Assembly: GCA_947465645.1 (NCBI GenBank)
Contig: CANIBQ010000122.1
Coordinates: forward strand, 1-12,427
Direction: 5' to 3'
Origin: Acidobacteriota bacterium
Lineage (GTDB): Bacteria > Acidobacteriota > Vicinamibacteria > Vicinamibacterales > UBA2999
Length of the DNA stretch: 12,427 nucleotides
Under the pieces are notes generated by a model. The model was not told the DNA's origin, made no database searches, and saw only the letters and a list, made by a program, of their open reading frames with translations. The position numbers and the translations under genes were made by a program. This document shows, piece by piece, positions 5,591 to 12,008 of the stretch. The number at the start of each line of letters is the position of its first letter. The first letter of the stretch is position 1.

Positions 5591-6276
5591 GAATCACGCT
5601 GAGACGACACACCGAGGCACCGAGACACCGAGAACGACTTGTACGAAAAGGCCTCAGCGCCTCGGTGTCTCGGTGTGCCGTCTCAGTGAAAGGCGCCGCC
5701 CTTGTAGCAGCGTTGATGGCATGCAGTGTGGCGCCGGCCGTCGCTGCCGAGTGGACCGAGTTCGTGGACAAAGCCGAGCGGTTCGCTGTGAATCTTCCTG
5801 GCACACCGCAGGTGCGGGACATCACCTTCACCTCCTGGCGCGGCGCGGTGGTGCCGGCGAAGGTCTACACAGTGAAGGACGGTCCGCGCAGCTACTCCGT
5901 CACTGTGGTGAACTACCAGACGGTCGCCGTCAAGGGCGTCGCCGGGGTGACCGACGTGCTCGGATCAATCGCCTGGGCCGCGTGGAACGTCCGCAAGCGG
6001 CCCGGCATCGTGATCACCTACGACGCCTTCACCGAGGCGGATCACATCGAGGGGCACGAGATCTACTTGGTGAATCCCGACAAGTCGTTGACCAACATCG
6101 GTATCTTCCTCCACGCCGCCCGCCTATATATCCTCGAAGCAAACGTCCCCGCAGGGTCGCCGCCGGCGCTGCAGTTTCAGCAGTCGCTGTACATCTTCGA
6201 TGACCGGGGAGTCAGGGTGCGCTACGAGACCGACGTGGATCGAAACCGGAAGCGCGTCCCCGATACCTGCCAATAA
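5587..6276 (+). CDS. Uncharacterised exported protein downstream of soxCD
   Basis: I do not recognise a named family. Two starts are possible. ATG 5587 overlaps the soxD-like stop by four bases (229 residues), with a weak GGAAAG upstream. GTG 5686 gives 196 residues and a textbook signal peptide (MKGAALVAALMACSVAPAVAA). The extra 33 residues of the long form are Arg-rich and are encoded almost entirely by an inverted repeat, so mature protein is probably identical either way: EWTEFVDKAERFAVNLPGTP onward. The mature chain has beta-rich phrases (VVPAKVYTVKDGPRSYSVTVVNY, HEIYLVNPDKSLTNIGIFLH, LYILEANVPAG) and one Cys near the end. Position after soxCD suggests a periplasmic role tied to that enzyme or to the following kinase, but this is inference. 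The annotated span uses the longer, overlap-coupled start. Confidence 0.8.
   Translation: MRITLRRHTEAPRHRERLVRKGLSASVSRCAVSVKGAALVAALMACSVAPAVAAEWTEFVDKAERFAVNLPGTPQVRDITFTSWRGAVVPAKVYTVKDGPRSYSVTVVNYQTVAVKGVAGVTDVLGSIAWAAWNVRKRPGIVITYDAFTEADHIEGHEIYLVNPDKSLTNIGIFLHAARLYILEANVPAGSPPALQFQQSLYIFDDRGVRVRYETDVDRNRKRVPDTCQ
5599..5686 (+). repeat. Inverted pair of 34-base CACCGAG-type repeats
   Basis: The left arm (5599-5632) and the reverse complement of the right arm (5653-5686) match at 29 of 34 positions, and every difference I see is a transition. Each arm is itself a run of degenerate octamers (CACCGAGG, CACCGAGA). The loop is 20 bases. The pair covers the first codons of the exported-protein gene and ends on the first base of the alternative GTG start at 5686. 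As RNA it could form a long hairpin around the translation start. Confidence 0.85.
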
Positions 6277-6280
6277 CAGC

Positions 6281-6310
6281 ACGGCACACCGAGGCTCCGA
6301 GGCACCGAGG
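6281..6310 (+). repeat. Third copy of the CACCGAG-type repeat
   Basis: Five bases after the stop of the exported-protein gene, 30 bases match the family seen at 5599-5686 (about 25 of 30 against the right arm read in reverse). It has the same orientation as the left arm, so the gene lies between two direct copies. It precedes the kinase start by 45 bases. Confidence 0.7.
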
Positions 6311-6355
6311 ATCGGGAGGTTCAAGTTCCCGGCGCCAGTGCCGATTAACGCAACG

Positions 6356-8611
6356 ATGCGGTGTGTCACCTGCGGCGAACCCGGCGCGTCGGCGCATAGC
6401 TGCCCGTCATGTGGCGCGGGCCGGAAGCCTGCGTCCCCGGCGGCTCTCGAAGCCGCCTTCAGCGAGCCGCCGCCGCCGCTCGGAGGTCCGCGTGTCGGCC
6501 ACGACTTCGGACCGCGCTACTACATCGCCAAGACGCTCGGTGCGGGCGGCATGGGGATCGTCTACAAGGCGCTCGACCGGGAGCTGAACGTCAGCGTGGC
6601 GCTGAAGATGCTGCGTGCGCCGGGCAGCTTGAAGATGGCCGCGGAGCTGCAGCGGCGGTTCACCACCGAGCTGCTGCTGGCGCGGCAGATCACGCATAAG
6701 AACGTCATCCGCATCCACGACATCGGCGAGGTCAACGGGATCCGCTTCATCTCGATGCCGTTCATCGACGGGGACGACCTCGGGACGCCGCTGGCCGAGG
6801 GACCGCTGCCGCTCGCGAGCACGCTGCGCTATGCGCGGCATCTCGCGTCGGGGCTGATGGCGGTGCATGCCGCGGGCGTCGTGCACCGTGATATCAAGCC
6901 GGCAAACGTCATGATTGGCGAGGGCGACCAGGCGGTGCTGATGGACTTCGGCATCGCGAAGTCGAGCGCGTCGGGCGCGACGCAGTACACGGCGCCGGGC
7001 GCGTCTCCCGGCACCATGGCCTACATGGCGCCCGAGCAGGCGCGCGGCGAGCAGGCCGACCAGCGCACCGACATCTATGCGTTCGGGCTGCTGCTGCAGG
7101 AGATGATCGCCGGCACGCGCGAGCTCTCGGTGGTCGAGATTCTCGGACGCCTGAAATCGGCGCCGCCATCGTTGCGCGCGAGCCATCCCGAGGTGCCCGA
7201 GGCGCTGGACGCGATCGTTACGCGCTGCCTGCAGCCCAATCCGTCGAAGCGGTTTCAGACCGCGGTGGAGCTCGCGCAGGCGATCGCCGGTCTTCCGCGC
7301 GATCGCCGCGGCGGTGTTCCCGTTGCCGCGTCTGCGAAGCGGTGGCTTCCACGCGCCGCGGCGCTGGCGCTCGTCGCCGCGTTGCTCGCACTGGGACACT
7401 GGGCGATCACGAATGGAGTCGTGACAAAGCTGGCGCGTTCCCTGGTGCCCGCATCCCATGCTGCTGAAGAGGCCGACGCCGGCCTGGTTCCGCGACCCGT
7501 CCGCCGCAGCTCGAGCGGAGGCGGATTCAGCGACGTCGAGGAGGCGATGGCGCCGCGGCCCGTCGGGGCGATAGGCACTGCCTTCGAGGGCCCGTCGACC
7601 ACGGCAGCCTCGCCGGAGATACGAGACGCGGTGCGGCGCGGGCCTGTACGGCCCGCGAAAGATCCAGCCACCGCCGCTCTTCACCGGGGCGATTTCAAGA
7701 CCGCCGCGCGCGAGGCCGAACAGGAGATCACGGCCAATCCGTACTCGCCGGCTGCGTATCTGCCGCTGGCCGCCGCGGCCGCGATGACGTCGCCCGACTC
7801 GGCGCGCGCGGCCTACGAGCGCATGGCGGCGACGGGACCCGCCGGCGCGTCGCTGGCGGCCGCCGGGCTCGCCGACCTCGCGCTCTACGAGCGACGCTAC
7901 TCGGCCGCTGCGGAGATTCTCGAATCGGCCATCGCGCGCGACGTGCTGACGCCCGATCGCGCCGGGCTCGCCACCAAGTACATCGAGCTCGCCGAGGCAC
8001 GGATGGGACAGGGCCGGCGGCCCCAAGCCGTCACCGCCATCGGCCAGGCACTCGACACGAGTCGAAATGAGAGCGTCCTGCTACCGGCCGCGCGTCTCTA
8101 CATCACGCTCGACCGGGCTGATGATGCACGAGCGATCGCGAAGGAGCTGGGCGCCAGCGAGGATGAAGATGGCCGCACGTACGGCCGGATGGTCGATGCC
8201 GAGCTTGCGCTCGACCGCGGCGATGCCGCGGGCGCCATCGAGAAGCTGCGGTTGCTGCTGAAGACCACGGATTTCTGGCTCGTGCGCCTGGTGCTCGGCA
8301 ACGCGTACCTGCAGTCGAAGCAGTATCCCGAAGCGATGGCGCAGTTGAACTGGTGCGAGGTCCGGCAGGGTGAAGCGGCGACGCTCTTTCGAGACGACGA
8401 GCCGTCGATTCGATACCTCGGGATGCTGCAGGACCTGCTGGCGCGCGCGCGCGAAGGCGCCGGGATGACGCGAGAGGCAGCGCCGGACGTCCGCCAGTCC
8501 CGCGTGCTGCGCGCCGGTTGGCCCAGCGGCGCTGCCGAGCGCGCCGCCCGTACGCCCCTGACGCGAACCGCTGACGAACCAGAATCGCCCAGAAACATCC
8601 TCGCCCGGTAG
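6356..8611 (+). CDS. Transmembrane Ser/Thr protein kinase with zinc ribbon and TPR region
   Basis: This 751-residue kinase begins MRCVTCGEPG. I chose ATG 6356 because a four-cysteine zinc ribbon starts there (C3, C6, C16, C19); the in-frame GTG 6338 is an alternative and neither has a close Shine-Dalgarno. The Hanks-type kinase domain spans about 55-315: glycine loop GAGGMG 62-67, K84 (VALKML), E105, HRDIKPAN at 177-184, DFG at 197-199, APE at 225-227, and RTDIYAFG. All catalytic residues are present, so it should be active. A single membrane helix follows (about 333-350, AAALALVAALLALGHWAI). An Ala/Pro/Ser-rich linker leads to an outside TPR-like region (about 437-700: ALHRGDFKTAAREAEQEI, YSAAAEILESAIARD, RRPQAVTAIGQAL, GDAAGAIEKLRLLL). 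Helical repeats outside probably sense a partner or assemble a complex. The stop codon TAG lies within a REP-like element. Confidence 0.93.
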   Translation: MRCVTCGEPGASAHSCPSCGAGRKPASPAALEAAFSEPPPPLGGPRVGHDFGPRYYIAKTLGAGGMGIVYKALDRELNVSVALKMLRAPGSLKMAAELQRRFTTELLLARQITHKNVIRIHDIGEVNGIRFISMPFIDGDDLGTPLAEGPLPLASTLRYARHLASGLMAVHAAGVVHRDIKPANVMIGEGDQAVLMDFGIAKSSASGATQYTAPGASPGTMAYMAPEQARGEQADQRTDIYAFGLLLQEMIAGTRELSVVEILGRLKSAPPSLRASHPEVPEALDAIVTRCLQPNPSKRFQTAVELAQAIAGLPRDRRGGVPVAASAKRWLPRAAALALVAALLALGHWAITNGVVTKLARSLVPASHAAEEADAGLVPRPVRRSSSGGGFSDVEEAMAPRPVGAIGTAFEGPSTTAASPEIRDAVRRGPVRPAKDPATAALHRGDFKTAAREAEQEITANPYSPAAYLPLAAAAAMTSPDSARAAYERMAATGPAGASLAAAGLADLALYERRYSAAAEILESAIARDVLTPDRAGLATKYIELAEARMGQGRRPQAVTAIGQALDTSRNESVLLPAARLYITLDRADDARAIAKELGASEDEDGRTYGRMVDAELALDRGDAAGAIEKLRLLLKTTDFWLVRLVLGNAYLQSKQYPEAMAQLNWCEVRQGEAATLFRDDEPSIRYLGMLQDLLARAREGAGMTREAAPDVRQSRVLRAGWPSGAAERAARTPLTRTADEPESPRNILAR

Positions 8612-8633
8612 CCGGAGGCCTTCAGGCCTCCGG
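8607..8633 (+). repeat. REP-like element, copy 2, between convergent genes
   Basis: This is an exact 27-base copy of the unit at 5101-5127: GGTAG followed by a 9-bp hairpin with loop TTCA (8612-8633). Its TAG is the stop codon of the kinase gene. The hairpin ends 7 bases before the stop of the DUF5916 gene on the other strand. It could stop or stabilise both transcripts. No T-run follows, so it is not a classical intrinsic terminator. Confidence 0.85.
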
Positions 8634-8640
8634 ATCACTC

Positions 8641-10806
8641 CTACAGTCGCCAGGCGTACTGCAGTTTGACGAGTAGCTGATTCGAATCGAGCTGCCACCG
8701 GTCGAGGAGCGAGCGGACGTTGTGGTTATAAACGACGAAGAGGTCGGCGACAGGCGTGAACGTCCAGCGCAGGCGCGTGTTCACACCCACGGAGTCGCTG
8801 TCGGTGTCGTACTGCACGTAGCTGGCAACCGACAGATCGGGTGAGAGATTCACCCGCAGCCGCGTGCCTGCCAGCGTCTGCGTGAAGCTCCCGCTGGCGA
8901 GGTCGCCCGTGTTGCGCTCTCCGGTGAGTTCGACGGTCAGCAGCGCCGTGGGATTCCACGTGCCGCTCCAGATAATCTGGTCCAGCGTGCCGGTGTAGAA
9001 GCCGCCAAACCACCACGTGACCTGCGTATAGAGCCGCCGCTTCTGCGCGGTGCCCGCCTCGAGCCGGTAACGGCGCCAGTGGTACGACCCGGCCGGAATG
9101 ACGACGCCGCGCGCCACTTCGAACGGCGCGGACAGGTGTTCGCCCGTCGGATGCACGTTGAACTCGAACCGATCGCCGCTCCGAAACCGCCAGTTCACCG
9201 GCGCGATGAAGACGCGATAGCTCTCCCACCGGCTCTGCAGGTCGAGCGCGACGAACGGCTGAAACTGGTGCGTGAGCTGCTGCAGCGGCCCGCGCGACAC
9301 CCGCGTGTGGTTGTTGAACCGCCCGTTGATCAACTGCGCCGATCTGCGCGGCACGAACCCGAGCGATGGATCGAAGTCGCGCCCGATCCGCTTGTACGTC
9401 AGGTTCACGTCCCACGCGTCGTTGGGATAGTCGATCGTCGCGCCATACGCGGTGGAGTCGCTCCCGAGACCGTCCCGCCCGGTGCCGAGCCACCACGCGC
9501 CGGCCTTGAGATTCCGGCTGCCTCGAAAACGCGACGTCGCATAGGTGAAGTCGGCGCCGCCAAGCCAGCTCCCGCTCCGACCGACGGGGTCGCCGGTCGT
9601 GGCGATCGCACCAATCCACGATTCTGACCAGAGGTTCTGCTTCACCCGTCCCACGGCCATCCCCGCGGCCTCGTCCACGATCCCGGGCTTCGAGCGCGTG
9701 CCGATCGCGATCCCGCCGCCGCTGGTGTTGCCCACGCGCCCGTTCACCTTGCCGCCAGCGGCGATCGGAATCGCGGTGCCGCCGACGAGCCCGATGCGCC
9801 GGCTGAAAAACGGGATCACGTCCTGCCCGAGGCCGAGCCCGAACGAGAAGATGTCGGCCCCCTCGAGAAAGAACGTGCGCTTTTCCGGAAAAAAGAGAGG
9901 GAAGCGCGTGAGGTTGGTGCGCCGCGTGTCGACTTCGGTTTCGGCGAAATCGGTGTTGACGGTGAGCGACGCGATCGCGCCCGAGCCAAGACGCTGCGTC
10001 ACATCCAGGCTGGGCTGAAACTGGCGGTCGAACGGCGCGGCATGCACCGGCACGCCGCCGCCGCTTGTGACGGCAGGCCGCACGGTCAGCCCGGCGCCCT
10101 GGTTGAACGCCGGAAGATCGGTGAGCAAGCCGGCCCGGCTCGTTTGCGTAACCTGGTACTGACGCGCGGGAAACGCCCAGCGATCGGTCTCGAGCTCGCG
10201 CTGGATGCGGCGCTGGACGTTGAAATGCCATTCGCGCAGACCGGGCTTGAAGCTGAGCGTCTGCGTCGGGATACGGATTTCGACGCTCCAGCCGGTAGCC
10301 GTGCGCGCGGCGGCCGCCTCCCAGATGCCGTCCCAGTCGCCGTTCTCAGACTCGTCGCCGGGATTGATGATGGCGTCATACCGCGCCCCGCTCGGATTCA
10401 CCGCGAACACGTAGCCGGAGCGTCCGTCCATGAATGGGCCAAGCACCACGCGCACGTGGTCTTCGTTGCCAAGCGGTGCGTCACGCCTGACGCTGAAGCT
10501 CACGACGGCGGACGGATCTGGAGCGTCGCAGACGATGCCGATGACGAGCGCGTCGGCGCCCGCCAGCACCTTGACGGTCGTACGCATAGAGGGCGGCGCG
10601 CCTTCGTCCGGATCCGCCTGCAGAAACGCGTCGGTGGCCGGCGCCTGGCCCCACGCGGCCTCGTCGAGCGCGCCGTCGATCGCCATGCCAGCCGCGAGCG
10701 CGCCCGCGCGAAGCTGAGGCGGGCGGTTGTCCTGGGCAAGAAGGGGAGCCTGCCAACGGCAGGCCATGAAGGCTGCCGCAACGGCAAGGAACAGGGTTTG
10801 TCGCAT
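8641..10806 (-). CDS. DUF5916 / CBM9-domain outer-membrane-type protein
   Basis: This 721-residue exported protein has a signal peptide (residues 1-25, cleavage near LLAQ). AFMAC at 12-16 is a weak lipobox alternative. Residues 30-210 are a CBM9-like beta-sandwich: IDGALDEAAWGQA, DALVIGIVCDA, NEDHVRVVLGPF, GYVFAVNPSGARYDA, WDGIWEAAA and GWSVEIRIPTQTL. The rest matches DUF5916: LTVNTDFAETEVDTRRTNLTRFPLFFPEKRTFFLEGADIF followed by Gly-rich alternating strands typical of a beta-barrel, ending LVKLQYAWRL. The family is frequent in Bacteroidota and Acidobacteriota and is presumed to be an outer-membrane barrel, perhaps for carbohydrate or peptide handling; no function is established. I chose ATG 10806; a TTG at 10830 would add eight residues encoded by a small palindrome. 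No good Shine-Dalgarno is seen. It ends the minus-strand cluster that begins with DUF3309. Confidence 0.9.
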   Translation of the reverse strand: MRQTLFLAVAAAFMACRWQAPLLAQDNRPPQLRAGALAAGMAIDGALDEAAWGQAPATDAFLQADPDEGAPPSMRTTVKVLAGADALVIGIVCDAPDPSAVVSFSVRRDAPLGNEDHVRVVLGPFMDGRSGYVFAVNPSGARYDAIINPGDESENGDWDGIWEAAAARTATGWSVEIRIPTQTLSFKPGLREWHFNVQRRIQRELETDRWAFPARQYQVTQTSRAGLLTDLPAFNQGAGLTVRPAVTSGGGVPVHAAPFDRQFQPSLDVTQRLGSGAIASLTVNTDFAETEVDTRRTNLTRFPLFFPEKRTFFLEGADIFSFGLGLGQDVIPFFSRRIGLVGGTAIPIAAGGKVNGRVGNTSGGGIAIGTRSKPGIVDEAAGMAVGRVKQNLWSESWIGAIATTGDPVGRSGSWLGGADFTYATSRFRGSRNLKAGAWWLGTGRDGLGSDSTAYGATIDYPNDAWDVNLTYKRIGRDFDPSLGFVPRRSAQLINGRFNNHTRVSRGPLQQLTHQFQPFVALDLQSRWESYRVFIAPVNWRFRSGDRFEFNVHPTGEHLSAPFEVARGVVIPAGSYHWRRYRLEAGTAQKRRLYTQVTWWFGGFYTGTLDQIIWSGTWNPTALLTVELTGERNTGDLASGSFTQTLAGTRLRVNLSPDLSVASYVQYDTDSDSVGVNTRLRWTFTPVADLFVVYNHNVRSLLDRWQLDSNQLLVKLQYAWRL

Positions 10807-10808
10807 GA

Positions 10809-10826
10809 AGGGGCAGGTGCGCCCCT
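10809..10826. repeat. Palindrome at the start of the DUF5916 gene
   Basis: AGGGGC and GCCCCT flank the six bases AGGTGC, giving a 6-bp hairpin 3 bases before the ATG at 10806 (minus strand). It occupies the place where a Shine-Dalgarno would be expected and could limit ribosome access. Alternatively it is a remnant of another short interspersed repeat. Only one copy is present here. Confidence 0.45.
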
Positions 10827-10854
10827 GCAACTATATGACAGTCGCCGCGCCGGT

Positions 10855-11112
10855 CTAATTCTGCTTGTCGACGATCACTCGCCCGGCGGCATTCAGGTAG
10901 ACGCGATACTTGTTGGCGTCCTTGCACGTCGCGGCGAAATCACTCTCGGCCAGCACGGTCACGGCGACGACCTCTCCGCACGGCAATCCATGGAGCGCGA
11001 TCACCGCGGTCAGATCCTTCTTGAGCGCGTCATCGTCCTGCGCAAACGACGGCGCGGCGACGAGCGCCAGGGCGAAAAGCGATTGGGCGAATACCACGGT
11101 GCGTCGGTTCAT
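10855..11112 (-). CDS. Small secreted protein with two cysteines
   Basis: The protein has 85 residues, of which 1-24 are a Sec signal peptide (MNRRTVVFAQ then SLFALALVAAPSFA, cut before QDDD). The mature 61 residues read DLTAVIALHGLPCGEVVAVTV then DFAATCKDANKYRVYLNAAGRVIV, with C45 and C63 well placed for a disulfide. The fold is probably a small alpha/beta domain. I do not assign a family, though similar small periplasmic proteins are common in this kind of genome. GGGAG about 7 bases before the ATG is a convincing Shine-Dalgarno. It lies 13 bases after the lipoprotein gene and 48 bases before the DUF5916 gene, all on the minus strand, so co-transcription is likely. Function unknown. Confidence 0.8.
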   Translation of the reverse strand: MNRRTVVFAQSLFALALVAAPSFAQDDDALKKDLTAVIALHGLPCGEVVAVTVLAESDFAATCKDANKYRVYLNAAGRVIVDKQN

Positions 11113-11125
11113 CAGGTCTCCCAGG

Positions 11126-11764
11126 TCAGATGTGAAGCGCGGCGAATGTCTTCTCGTTCGCGAGCACGCCCCAGATCGCCTCGCGCGAGGAGACGACGGC
11201 CATCGCGAGCGGCGGGTCGCCGTCCTGCAACAGCGTCAGCACTTTCATCATCAGCAGGTCGTACGACTGGCGCAGTTCGGCTTTCGTCGGCTTGGCCTTG
11301 CTCTGGTAGTGCGCGGCGAACTGTTTCATCAGGTCGTCGACCTTGTTCTTCAGCGAGATCTTGGTGAACACGCCGATGGCCTTGGTCGCCCTGAGCCGGG
11401 CCTCCAGCGCGTCGAGGTCGAGCGCCGGCGCAGCGGCCGGCTTCGCTGTCGGGGCTGAGGCAGCCGATCGGGGTGCCGCCACCGGCGGCGCAGCGGGCTT
11501 CGGCGCCGGAGTTCTTGCGCTCGGCGGAGCCGCGGCGGCACGTGCGGGTGGCGGTGTCGGCGCGGGCGATGCGACCGGCTTGGGCGCGGGTGCGGATGCG
11601 ACGGGCTTGGGCGCAGGAGCGGATGCGATGGGCTCGTCCGCAGGCTTCGCCGCGACAGGTTCAGGCGCCGCGGGCTGAGTCGCGGCGACCTGCGGCTGCG
11701 GAGGCGTCGCGGTGGCGCAGCCGGCCGCGAGCAGCGTCAACACGAGGGCGGTAGACCTGCCCAA
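11126..11764 (-). CDS. Lipoprotein with Pro/Ala-rich linker and helical C-terminal domain
   Basis: This 212-residue protein begins at TTG 11764, directly after the stop codon of the DUF3309 gene. The N-terminus MGRSTALVLTLLAAGC contains a lipobox (LAAGC), so C16 should be lipidated. A shorter start at GTG 11743 would also keep the lipobox. Residues 17-112 are a low-complexity Pro/Ala/Lys linker, with SAPAPKPVA repeated, of the sort that spans peptidoglycan. Residues 113-212 form a mostly helical domain: LDLDALEARLRATKAIGVFTK, NKVDDLMKQFAAHYQ, AELRQSYDLLMMKVLTLLQDGDP, AMAVVSSREAIWGVLANEKTFA. No family is recognised. It may anchor to the envelope and bind partners in the neighbouring secreted set. 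Coupled translation with DUF3309 is likely because only a weak ribosome-binding sequence is visible. Confidence 0.78.
   Translation of the reverse strand: MGRSTALVLTLLAAGCATATPPQPQVAATQPAAPEPVAAKPADEPIASAPAPKPVASAPAPKPVASPAPTPPPARAAAAPPSARTPAPKPAAPPVAAPRSAASAPTAKPAAAPALDLDALEARLRATKAIGVFTKISLKNKVDDLMKQFAAHYQSKAKPTKAELRQSYDLLMMKVLTLLQDGDPPLAMAVVSSREAIWGVLANEKTFAALHI
11568..11636 (-). repeat. 27-base tandem repeat in the lipoprotein linker
   Basis: Units at 11568-11594 and 11595-11621 differ at three positions, and a partial third unit follows to about 11636. The repeat length is a multiple of three and encodes repeated SAPAPKPVA, so linker length could change by slippage without breaking the frame. 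Confidence 0.8.
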
Positions 11765-11917
11765 TCAGAGTCGCCCAGTCAACACGAGGATGAGCAGGAT
11801 GACGACGACGAGCCCGAGGCCGCCGCTCGGCCCGTAGCCCCAGTTCCGGCTGTGCCCCCAGGTCGGAAAGGCGCCAAGCAGCATCAACACGAGAATGACG
11901 ATCAGAACGGTTGTCAT
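11765..11917 (-). CDS. DUF3309 family membrane miniprotein
   Basis: This 50-residue protein starts at ATG 11917. Residues 1-17 (MTTVLIVILVLMLLGAF) and 33-48 (LGLVVVILLILVLTG) are membrane helices, joined by PTWGHSRNWGYGPSGG. The W-rich loop and the GYGPSGGLG motif identify DUF3309, a family of unknown function with almost this exact length. I rejected the upstream in-frame start at 11974 because the added 19 residues do not match the family. A CATACT box six bases before the ATG and lack of a Shine-Dalgarno suggest a leaderless mRNA. It heads the minus-strand cluster with the lipoprotein, the small secreted protein and the DUF5916 protein. Its stop codon abuts the next start. Confidence 0.88.
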   Translation of the reverse strand: MTTVLIVILVLMLLGAFPTWGHSRNWGYGPSGGLGLVVVILLILVLTGRL

Positions 11918-11950
11918 ACGGTGAGTATGGACCTCACACGCAAACGCGAC

Positions 11951-11966
11951 TGTTCCAAACAGAACA
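11951..11966. promoter_or_regulatory. Candidate operator dyad in a divergent promoter region
   Basis: TGTTC and GAACA flank six bases (CAAACA), forming a perfect 5-bp dyad centred between the DUF3309 gene (-) and the small membrane protein gene (+). It lies about 35 bases from the DUF3309 start. A dimeric regulator could bind it. Such a short dyad may also occur by chance. Confidence 0.25.
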
Positions 11967-12008
11967 CTCGGCACAGTACAGGCACGCGCGTTGCTGGCTC
12001 AGGTGGGC

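Noticed and set aside
5587..6310. Repeat-flanked gene as an insertion sequence
   Set aside because: The encoded protein is exported and has no transposase motif, and no target-site duplication is evident.
6407..8026. Long open frame (539 codons) on the minus strand opposite the kinase
   Set aside because: It is antisense to a gene with clear kinase motifs, its translation is Arg-rich and low in motif content, and such frames are expected in GC-rich DNA.
8612..8633. Hairpin as a classical rho-independent terminator
   Set aside because: No run of T follows on either strand. The exact second copy inside a gene points to a REP-like repeat instead.
8726..10231. Long open frame (501 codons) on the minus strand in another phase of the DUF5916 gene
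   Set aside because: It lies inside the DUF5916 coding sequence. The translation is Arg/His-rich and has no recognisable domain.
10042..11367. Open frame (441 codons) on the plus strand across three minus-strand genes
   Set aside because: It spans gene boundaries and the intergenic hairpin, and its composition is that of antisense GC-rich sequence. The opposite strand has signal peptides and family motifs.
11975..12008. TTG start at 11991 for the small membrane protein
   Set aside because: The ATG at 12009 has a better-placed ribosome-binding sequence and begins directly before the first membrane helix. The TTG remains a weak alternative.
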